NCBI GenBank assembly: GCA_036365145.1
Contig: JAEOAD010000026.1
Span: 3,167,501-3,231,500 of the forward strand
Direction: 5' to 3'
Origin: Orientallactaga sibirica
Taxonomy: Eukaryota; Chordata; Mammalia; Rodentia; Dipodidae
DNA: 64,000 bases
The notes beneath the pieces were generated by a model. That model saw only the letters and a program-made list of their open reading frames with translations. It did no database searches and had not been told where the DNA came from. Made by a program: the position numbers and the translations under genes. Below, one piece after another: positions 55,823 through 64,000 of the stretch. Each line of letters starts with the position of its first letter. Position 1 is the first letter of the stretch.

Positions 55823-55986
55823 GCTTTTTGTTGTTGTTGTTTTGGTTTTTCGAGGTAGGGTCTCACTCTGGCTCAGGCTGACCTGGAATTCACTATGTAG
55901 TCTCAGGGTGGCTTTGAACTCATGGTGATCCTCCTACCTCTGCCTCCCGAGTGCTGGGATTAAAGGCATGCGCCATTACGCCAGGC
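55823..55986 (-). repeat. B1-type SINE
   Basis: Reverse copy ending gcgccattacgccaggc. Confidence 0.93.
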
Positions 55987-56385
55987 AAAACATTAGCTTT
56001 AATATCAGAATGAACAGGGCCAAGGCTCTGCTCAGGGTCATCACTGACTCCACTTCCTCCTCCAGGAAGACCAGAATGCCTGCTCCAGCCTCCTGGGATC
56101 TGTCTTTGTGACCAGAACGGGGATGTCTCCACACCCTCGGGTGGTCCCACTGTGGGTAAGCACAGTCCCCGAGGGTCTCAGTACAGGGGATCTGGCTGTG
56201 TTTGCTGAAACTGCTAAGGTGGTAGCATTTACACACGGAGCTGTTCCGAGACCCAAGTTCACAAAAGGACAGCCCCGTGACAGGCAGTGAGGGGGACAAT
56301 GGTCACTGGAGCACCTGGATACAGCTGTACCTAAAGGCCACTTGCCTTCCATTTCCCTGAGCCAGTACTCTGCTTGCTTTCTTTT

Positions 56386-56576
56386 TCTAAAAATATCTTA
56401 TTTTTCTTTATTTATTTGGGGAATAGGCGCACCAGGGCCTCCAGCCACTGCAAACAAACTCCAGATGTGTGCGCCCCCTTGTGCCATCTCACTTACGTGG
56501 GTTCTGAGGAATCAAACCTGGGTCCTTTGGCTTTGCAGGCAAGTGCCTTAAACACTAAGCCATTTCTCCAGCTCCC
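56386..56576 (-). repeat. DIP-type SINE with aagggggcgc core
   Basis: Reverse copy; minus strand ggcacaagggggcgcacac near 56485-56467. Purine tail lost. Confidence 0.9.
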
Positions 56577-57065
56577 CTGTTTTCTTTTCAAGTTTATCTA
56601 CCCACAACAGGCACACAGTAAGTCTTGCTAACCTCAGCACACTTATTACTGAACCTAGCCCAAGTCCCCAGCGTGACTTTCAGACAAATCTGTCTAGAAA
56701 ACTGAGCAAAATCCATTCCCAGGCTCATGTGAGACTGGGGATGATGGTTCGCTGCTCTCACTTCTGTTCCAAAGCCGTCCACACAGGAAGTGAACTCTAG
56801 AATGCCTTTACAGAAAGGTCAGAAGGTGACCTGCCATGTTGTACCTAGAAAGCTTCCTGCACCCCAGTGACCATGCTGGTCTCACTACCTCGCTTGTCTG
56901 TTGTGGAAGGCTTGGCAGAGAACAGCGTCAGCAAAGGACACCTCCTCGCTGGGTGTCATGGTCCCCAGAAAGATGGCCTCCGCCTCTTCTGGAGTTCATC
57001 AAAGCAGCACACACCCAGCAGCTGACGTGTTATTTTAGGGTGGGAGTGGGTTAAGAACATCATAC
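56577..57065. other. TPST2 5' intron, nothing recognised
   Basis: Unique-looking. Confidence 0.5.
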
Positions 57066-57288
57066 AGGGCTGGAGAGATGGCTTAGCAGTTAAGGTGCTT
57101 GCCTGCAAAGCCAAAGGACCTTGCTTCGATTCCCTAGGACCCATGTAAGCCAGATGCACAAGGGGGCGCATGCATCTAGAGTTCGTTTGCAATGGTTGGA
57201 AGCCCTTGCACACCCATTCTCTCTCTCTCACTCTGCCTCTTTCCCTCTCTCAAATAAATAAATAAATAAATAATTTAAAAATTAAAAA
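57066..57288 (+). repeat. DIP-type SINE with aagggggcgc core
   Basis: Full length; gatgcacaagggggcgcat at 57154-57172. Confidence 0.95.
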
Positions 57289-57307
57289 CAAAAAGACCAT
57301 CATACAT

Positions 57308-57426
57308 GGGCTAGGCAAGGTTGATACATGCCGCTAATCCCAGTGCTTTAGAGGCTGAGATAGGAGGATCACAAGTTCAAGACCAGACTGTGCCATAGAG
57401 CAAATGCCTGGAGAAAGAGAGAGAGA
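57308..57426 (+). repeat. Old B1-like SINE
   Basis: gccgctaatcccagtgcttt, agataggaggatcacaagtt. Confidence 0.75.
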
Positions 57427-57583
57427 AGCCCGGTGTGGTGGTGCACACCTTTAATCCCAGCACTCAAGAGGCAGAGGTAGGAGGATTGCTGTTGAGTCTG
57501 AGGCCACCCTGAGACTACATAGTGAATTCCAGGTCAGCCTGGGCTAGAAGAGATCCTACCTCAAAAACAAAAACAAAAACAAA
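57427..57583 (+). repeat. B1-type SINE
   Basis: Flanked by aaagagagagag on both sides; followed by a GA/GGGA tract to 57655. Confidence 0.92.
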
Positions 57584-57887
57584 GAGAGAGAGGGGGGGGA
57601 GGGAGGGAGGGAATGAAAGGAAGAAGGGAGGAAGAAGGGAAGATGGATGAGAATCACGTGTTGGCCCTAGCCTGAGAGGTAGTGCATCTTAGAACCAGTT
57701 TTCCACCCCAGCCAACCCCTCTCTTGGACAGACTGGAGACCCTTCTAGAATCCTCACTTGTTCCCAGAAGCAGGAAGACAGACAATGTGCCTCGGGTGTA
57801 ACCCTCACACCAACCACAGGATGGTCCCACTCAGAGCGGGCCAAGAGTCCCAAGGCTCCAATTGCATCATACATATACGAGCCAAGG

Positions 57888-58022
57888 CTGCTGGGTGTGC
57901 TGATGCGTGCCTATAATGCCAGCGCTCGGGAGGCTGAGGCAGGAGGATCAAGATGCGTTCGAGGCCAGTCTGGGTTCCAGAATGAGTTTCAAGTCAGCCT
58001 GGAATAGAGTGAGATCCTGGCT

Positions 58023-58063
<41 letters not shown>
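57888..58063 (+). repeat. B1-like SINE with 39-A tail
   Basis: Older-type body (gcctataatgccagcgctcg) but an uninterrupted A run at 58025-58063. Confidence 0.85.
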
Positions 58064-58064
<1 letters not shown>

Positions 58065-59510
58065 CCAAAACCACTTCCCAAAACCTGGTGGGTCAGAGGA
58101 CTGGAGAAGACAGTTCCACCTCCCTGGGTCCTCAGGTCTCTCCTTGTCCCCAGCAGTAAGTACAGGAGGGTCCCAAGAGCATACCTGGGTGGCAAGGGAG
58201 GGATAGACGTGAGCCGTTCCAGCCTTGGGAGCCAGCAGTGTGGCCACGGCTGCGATCTTGTGGGGTGACAGTAGGATAAGGGCTGCCCACTCCTGCATCA
58301 GGGAGGGCAGGGGCCCGGGCAGGAGGCGGCCACTTGGCTCCACCTCTGATAGAGTGAGAACTGGGTTTGAATCTTGCTCCTCCCCCTCCCCAGACAAGTG
58401 TCCCAATGCCCCATGTGCCTCTCCCTGGCTTGGAGAGTGGGGACGATACCAACACTGCCCAGAGGGGAGAGGCAGGGACGCCCACAACATCCTCAGCAGA
58501 GCATTTGGCACACCATGGCACACAGGCCGTCAGTACACAGCGGCGTGCACACCGTGACTGTGACGGAGCTTTCTACCCTGTTCCGAGGGCAGGGCCTTCC
58601 ACGCCCCAGCAATGACACTGAGGTCTTCTGTGTGCATGACTACCCCAACATGTACCCATGGGTCACCCCCTTCCCAGAGCACCCTCCCAGGAGAGATGGA
58701 CCCTCGAATATCAACCCTCCAGGGAGGGTGGAGACAAGGTACGCCTTGCTCGCTGATGGGTGCTTGGTGCCCGACGGAGTGGCTATACCAGCTGTGCGGA
58801 CAAGATCCCTGAATCCTCAGAAAACGCACCGTGGGGAGTGTGCTAGTATCCTTCCAAAAGGAAAGCCCAGAGGTCATGCAGACACTCCAACGAGCAAAGG
58901 CCACAGCACAGGAAGGAAGAAAGCCTGAATTGGGACCTGGGTGCGAGCAAGGCAGAGATCCGGCTCTCACTGATGAAGAAAACCACACATCCCCCAAGGA
59001 CTCCACCCCTTGGGCCTTGGGGCCCTCTCTGAGGTTTGCTGGAAACACTGAGTAGTGTCCCCAAGGGACCTTCATGATGCCTGTGAGGCCCCAAGCAGGA
59101 CACTGGATGAGCTGGGCAGGAGAGCCATCCGTCCCATTTTACTAAGAAGCAGAGTCCCAGAGGCAAAGCCCCCGCATGAGCAGGGTCTTTAGTGGCTGTT
59201 TGCCCTCTCCTGAAGCCACCTTAGAGATGCCCCCAGGCAGCACTGATCCTGGGCACTTCCGAGGAATACAGAGACCAGACTGCCCCGGACGCTGCGCAGC
59301 AGGCAGCTGTAAGCGCTGATGCCCATGCGAGTGAGGCCTCCAAGGTGTCTCCATCCACGGGAGACATCCACAGGACAGCTGGGGGACATCTACCCACATG
59401 CCAAACTCTCTTCTCTTCTCTACTGCTTCCCACGCCAGGACCCCATGCTTTCCTCACTCCAATTTTCTGACATTTTCCCAAGCTGGAAAAGGATGGGGTC
59501 AGCCAAGCCA

Positions 59511-59512
<2 letters not shown>
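58064..59512. other. TPST2 5' intron, 1.4 kb without SINEs
   Basis: Overlapping open frames on both strands (for example 58374-58928) have no family resemblance. No exon recognised. Confidence 0.5.

Positions 59513-59541
<29 letters not shown>
59513..59541 (+). repeat. (TG)n microsatellite
   Basis: About 14 units. Confidence 0.95.
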
Positions 59542-59543
<2 letters not shown>

Positions 59544-59627
59544 CATGTGTGGTGCACAAGTGTGCGGGCATGTAGGTGTTATAGGTTGACGTCAGATATC
59601 TTTCTTAATCACTCTCTACCTTATTTA

Positions 59628-59834
59628 CTGAGGCAGGGTCTCTTGCTTGAACTTGCAGCTGTGACCTGGCTTGTTCTACCAACCAGTTTGCTCTGCAATC
59701 CCGTTTTTGCCTCTAGACGGCTGGGGTAACAGGTGTGCCTCTGTGCCCACTTGGCATTTTGCTGGGGATCTTAACTCCAGTACTCACGCTTGATACACAA
59801 CCATTTTATCCACTGAGCCATTTCCCCAGCCTCA
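59628..59834 (-). repeat. Old B1 plus tRNA-type composite SINE
   Basis: B1-like part (actgaggcagggtctcttgc) then a tRNA-derived part (ttatccactgagccatttcc). Confidence 0.65.
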
Positions 59835-59837
59835 GGA

Positions 59838-60052
59838 CCTTTTTTTTTTGTTGTTGTTGTTATTTTTATTTAAAAAAGAGAGGGGCAGATGAGACAGAGA
59901 ATGGGCACACCAGGGCCTCCGGCTACTGCAAATGAACTCCAGACACATGCGCCACCTTGTGCCATCTGGCTTAAGTGGGTCCTGGGGAATCAAACCTCGG
60001 TCCTTTGGCTTTGCAGGTAAGCATCTTACCCGCTAAGCCATCTCTCCAGCCC
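59838..60052 (-). repeat. DIP-type SINE
   Basis: Reverse copy, full length. Confidence 0.93.
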
Positions 60053-60480
60053 AAGACCCACTTTAACTTTTTTTTTTCTCCCCAGACTCTTCACCACACA
60101 TGCACACTATGGGTCTACCGTGGGTTTGAGCAGAACATGATGAATACAGAGTGGTGACAGACTGCAGAGCAAAGCAACCTACAGTATGCCAGCACCAGGG
60201 GTCCCTAGAGGACCAGGGCTGGAACCCAGAGCAACCCTCCCACCCCATGCAGCCAACCCAGGTTTCCTCTTCCTGCCTGCAATCCCCGGACAGGAAGGCT
60301 TGGGGGTAGAGGACAGAGGACCACAGCTGCACTAGACATGCCTCACCCTTCACCTGGGCGGTGGCCACACCAACCTTCCCCACACATCCAAGAGCAAAGG
60401 TCTGGACGGTGCTGGCAGGATGTCATTTGGAACCAAAGGAAGTGGGACAGAGCTCTAGTGAGAGAGGAAGGGCTGTGAGT
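60053..60480. other. TPST2 5' intron, nothing recognised
   Basis: Unique-looking. Confidence 0.5.
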
Positions 60481-60499
60481 GGGTGGGTGGGTATACAAG

Positions 60500-60695
60500 C
60501 ACAAGGGAGGGAGGGGAGAGTGAAAGAGAAAGGAGCGAGAAACAGAGGAGGGAAGAAGGGAGGGAGCCAGGGACAGAGATGGAGAAGCAGCTAGGGGGAC
60601 AGGGAAACAGATGTGCTGAGAAGAGACAGGGACAGTCAGTAACATGGGGGACAGAGAGAGGAGCAAGGGCAGAGAAGGGCACTGAAGAAAGCACA
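60500..60695 (+). repeat. Purine-rich low-complexity tract
   Basis: GGGA, GAGA and GGAC units, imperfect. Confidence 0.7.
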
Positions 60696-60700
60696 GCTAG

Positions 60701-60752
60701 GGCCGGAGAGATGGCTTAGCCATTGGGACACACACCTTAAGGTGGGACTCCA
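60701..60752 (+). repeat. DIP-type SINE head fragment
   Basis: gggccggagagatggcttag then diverges. Confidence 0.75.
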
Positions 60753-61171
60753 AGATCCACCCCCAGGTGACATGCCTCCTTCAGCAGCATCAATCTCTGG
60801 CTGCTGGGGGCTGGAGGTGCAAATTCAATTTTCACAGAACACCTGAGTCTATGGGGCCATATCTTCAAACTAGCACGGTAAGGATGGTAAATTATCTACC
60901 ACTGCTTTTGGACCCAAATCCTGTCTCTCCCACTTCCCAGCAGTGTGACTGAACCATGCACTCTGCCCTGTGTGCCTGCGCTGGCCCATCACATGAAGCT
61001 GTGGGGAGCTCCTAGACCAGTGGTGGGCCCTCAGGCAGCCCTGTGCCTGTCCACCATGTTCATAATCGCTGCCTTTGACAGGTAGGGAAGCTGAGGTCCG
61101 CAAGGGGCTGCTCTGGAGTCCAAGAGCCAACCTCACACTCTCTAAAAAGAAAGGAAATAAAAAATAAAGGG

Positions 61172-61227
61172 CCTCAGCATTCATCTGGGAGGCAGAGGCA
61201 GGAGCGGAGAGTTCGAGGCCACCCACT
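61172..61227 (+). repeat. B1-like SINE fragment
   Basis: gggaggcagaggcaggagcg and gttcgaggccaccca. Confidence 0.65.
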
Positions 61228-61425
61228 GCCACCATGCCCTCCCATTCCCGGGAGGTGGCAGCTTGTACCTATATTCTGCTAACAGAACAGGGACGCCAGC
61301 CCCAGCTCTTAAGTGAAGTTGTGGTCCTAATGTTGGCCATGCTACCACTTGGCCTGTTTTCTGGACACAACCTGGTCCAGAGCCTAGTGGGAGTTAAGAA
61401 TTCACTTGTGCTTCTCTTTGCTGGG

Positions 61426-61719
61426 GGCTGGAGAGATGGCTTCCAGAGGAACACCATCAGAAAATGCTGGCTGCCTATGAAGACCCTAAGGAGGCACCAC
61501 CAACAGCCAGCACCGTAAAACCAGAGGCTCAACAGCTCCACACTGCTCTCCCCACGGGGCTGAAGCCAGATGCACAAGGTGGGGGTGCATGCATCTGGCA
61601 TCAGTTGGCTGCTGGGGGCGTTTGCAGTGGCTGGAGGCCCTTCGCACCCATTCTCTACCACTCTCTCTCAAATCCTGTCTCTCTCTCTACCTGAACCTAT
61701 TTCTGTATCTCTCTCTCTC

Positions 61720-61759
<40 letters not shown>

Positions 61760-61780
61760 AATATTAAAAAAAAAAAAACC
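61426..61780 (+). repeat. DIP-type SINE interrupted by about 100 bp
   Basis: Head ggctggagagatggcttcca, foreign sequence, then aagccagatgcacaaggtgg and an (AAAT)n tail at 61724-61759. Confidence 0.85.
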
Positions 61781-61817
61781 ATGCCCTCCCAAGAAGGTGG
61801 CAGCTTGTTCACTTGAG

Positions 61818-62110
61818 GGCTGGAGAGATGACTTACTTGGCCTGTTTTCTAAGCACTTGCCTGCAAAGCCAAAGGAGGGTTGGAGGCTTGATTCCCCAGG
61901 ACTTGCCTGCAAAGCCAGATGCACAAGGGGGCACACACATCTGGAGTTCATTTTCAATGGCTAGAGGCCCTGACGTGCCCATTCTCATTCTCTCTTTCTC
62001 TCTCTACCTGCCTATTTCTGTATCTCTCTCTCTCTCTCAAATAAATAAAAGTAAATTATTTTTTAAAAGGAAAAAATTATATCTATCATATAAGTAAACA
62101 AATAATTTTT
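61818..62110 (+). repeat. DIP-type SINE, rearranged
   Basis: Head followed by acttggcctgttttctaagc, then the normal body with an aagggggcacac core. Confidence 0.85.
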
Positions 62111-62691
62111 TTTTAAAAAAGGAAAGAAAGAATTCACTTGAGTGTGCACTTCCCCAGAGTCTGGGGACCCGTCTTCTCCATCCTCCCTGCAATTTCTGGG
62201 GCTTGGCCCAGCTCTCTGGCTGTTCTAAATGACTCACCGCCACAGCCCAGGGTGGGGAAGACCTAAGAGGGACACAGGAGGAGCAGGCATCCCAGGCCTT
62301 TGCTGGAGGAGCCCCAGACAGGGTGGCTGTGTCTGCGGTCAGCATGGGTCCTGGCCGGCAGCAGGAGTGGGCGGCACAGGGGCCGCTACTCAGGAGAGCT
62401 TCAGCGAGGCCACTGGGTAAATCAAAGCTACCCACGCCACAAGGAAGCTCGCGAAAGGACACGTTCTGACTGCCAAGCCCAGGCTGTGAAGCCACGGCTG
62501 ACCTGCCATGCTAGCTACAAAGTCACAAGGACAATGCACACTGGCGGCTTCAGATCGCAAGGTACCACCACACAGGGCCCTGGCAGTCCATGACCATGTG
62601 GGGCACACCAAAGCCTAGAGGAGCCCTGTACCCAGGAAATCTTAGGTGCATCTCTATTCCTAGATGGCTCTCTAGGAACATGGAGACAGGT
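62111..62691. other. TPST2 5' intron, nothing recognised
   Basis: Unique-looking, moderately GC-rich, a few CpG. Confidence 0.5.
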
Positions 62692-62696
62692 TAAAA

Positions 62697-62751
<55 letters not shown>

Positions 62752-62767
62752 ATAGAAAAATAAAACA
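62692..62767 (+). repeat. (AAAT)n microsatellite
   Basis: About 14 units. Confidence 0.95.
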
Positions 62768-62769
62768 AG

Positions 62770-62930
62770 AGCCGGGCTTGGTGGCGCACACCTTTAATCC
62801 CAGCACTCGGGAGGCAGAGGTAGGAGGATCGCTGAGAGTTCAAGGCCACCCTGAGACTCCATAATGAATTCCAGGTCAGCCTGAGCTAGAGTGAGACCCC
62901 ACCTCAAAAAACCAAAAAAAAAAAAAATTT
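62770..62930 (+). repeat. B1-type SINE
   Basis: Full length, starting gagccgggcttggtggcgca. Confidence 0.94.
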
Positions 62931-62948
62931 AAAAATTAAAAAAAATGG

Positions 62949-63145
62949 AGGTGCTAGTCAGGGGACTTAGAGGTTAAAATGCTTGCTTGCAAAGCCAAAG
63001 GACCCAGGTTTGATTCCCCAGGACCCATGTAAGCCAGATGCACAAGGTGGCACATGCATCTGGAGTTCTTTTGCAGTGGCTGGAGGCTCTGGCATGCCCG
63101 TATTCTCTTTCTCTATAATAAGTAAAATAAAAGTAAAGTAGTAAA
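62949..63145 (+). repeat. DIP-type SINE
   Basis: Head diverged (gctagtcaggggacttagag), body typical. Confidence 0.9.
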
Positions 63146-63156
63146 ATAAACAGGTG

Positions 63157-63311
63157 GAGGCCGGGCGTGGTGGTGCATGCCTTGAATCCCAGCCCTCGGG
63201 AGGCAGAGGTAGGAGTATCACTATGAGTTCGAGGCCACCCTGAGACTACATAGTGAATTCCAGGTCAGCCTGAGTTACAGTGAGACCCTACCTCGAAAAA
63301 CCAAAAAAATC
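63157..63311 (+). repeat. B1-type SINE
   Basis: Full length; followed by a CAA-rich tail to 63358. Confidence 0.94.
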
Positions 63312-63360
63312 CAACCAAACAAACAACAACAACAACAAAAACAAAAACAAAAAAAAAAAC
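63312..63360 (+). repeat. (CAA)n-like tract
   Basis: aacaacaacaacaaaaacaa; expanded SINE tail. Confidence 0.85.
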
Positions 63361-63954
63361 CAGATGGGGTTGCGCACAGCATCTGGGGAGACTTGGTCTC
63401 CCCACTTTCCACCAGCAACAGCCCAGATGAGAGCAGGATGGCAGCCGCAGGTCTGGACTGTACAGGGTAATGCCTCTTTAAATTCTCAAGGCCAGGCTTT
63501 TATGGGTTTGACCTCAGGAGACCTGACTCACTTCAAGAAATTTCACTACTTCAAAAAGCCCTGAGTTTCTGCAACAGAGGGAACGCAGGTCCAGCTGTGG
63601 CAAGAAAACAGAAGACAAAAGCCCCGGTTCCCAATCCATCCCCTGTGCTGGGTGCCAGGTGTCAGGTGGGCTGCGAGAGCCCCGGGCCCTCGCTGCTGCC
63701 CCTGCACCAGCCAGTGTTGTGTCCTATTCGATGTAACACACTGCATACAGAGCCTGGCTAACCCCGTGTAAACTCATCCCTGCTCCATACACGCTGGTCC
63801 CAAGGCCGCCCCTACATGCATACAGATGACCTCTCCTTCACTAACAAGGCATTCTGTCTAACGGAACTAGAAAATCATCTATCACCAACACACCCGAGCC
63901 AGTGGGATCACATGGGCTTCAAAGGGAGCAAATTTCTGTAAGATACAGAACCCT
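63361..63954. other. TPST2 5' intron, nothing recognised
   Basis: Unique-looking. Confidence 0.5.
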
Positions 63955-64000
63955 CAAGCGGATGTGGCAGTACACAACTGTAAACCCAGCACTCAGGAGG
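63955..64000 (+). repeat. B1-like SINE cut by the window edge
   Basis: actgtaaacccagcactcag matches the B1 head region; the remainder lies outside. Confidence 0.6.

Larger units (their letters stand above)
61232..62145 (+). repeat. Local imperfect duplication interleaved with two DIP SINEs
   Basis: ccatgccctccc with aggtggcagcttgt occurs near 61233 and 61780, acttggcctgttttct near 61348 and 61834, and aagaattcacttg near 61397 and 62129, in matching order. Confidence 0.7.

Noticed and set aside
58374..58928. Overlapping open frames of 180 or more codons on both strands
   Set aside because: No family resemblance, codon pattern or splice sites that join to TPST2; chance frames in stop-poor sequence.

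Overview
This is a mammalian nuclear window, almost certainly from a rodent. It holds two protein-coding genes in tandem on the minus strand, TFIP11 and TPST2, in the same neighbourhood as human 22q12. About one hundred recognisable SINE copies and fragments fill the introns and the gap between the genes. Two SINE families dominate: a B1-type 7SL-derived SINE, and a tRNA-headed, B2-superfamily SINE starting ggctggagagatggctt and ending in a ctctcaaataaa tail. The second resembles the DIP element described from dipodoid rodents (jerboas, jumping mice, birch mice). The species assignment is therefore an inference from repeats, not from a gene sequence.

Layout, left to right. Positions 1-1088 are intronic. 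Positions 1089-10216 carry eleven exons of TFIP11 (codons 1 to 719 plus one base, all phases consistent). The last roughly 118 codons lie beyond the left edge. A CpG-rich promoter with two identical ETS-CRE composite sites lies at about 11040-11480. Positions 11.6-20 kb are intergenic and SINE-dense. TPST2 follows: a probable 3' UTR exon starting at 20455, coding exons at 22326-22373, 26508-26558, 29391-29589 and 31778-32656, then intron from 32657 to the right edge. That last 31 kb is 5' intron of TPST2; I recognise no 5' non-coding exon or promoter in it.

The two genes do not form a pathway. TFIP11 is a G-patch spliceosome-disassembly factor in the nucleus. TPST2 is a Golgi tyrosylprotein sulfotransferase. 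They are ordinary neighbours, and TPST2 transcription runs toward the TFIP11 promoter.

I found no bacterial-type system, CRISPR array, real tRNA or novel gene family. The most interesting observations are: a one-base deletion that ends TPST2 early at its extreme C-terminus; a DIP SINE subtype carrying a CTCF-like core motif; paired ETS-CRE sites at the TFIP11 promoter; three perfect copies of one 15-nt target sequence showing two successive SINE insertions at one site; an unexplained inverted duplication at 39.7/40.5 kb; and a 30-bp minisatellite beside a TPST2 splice donor.
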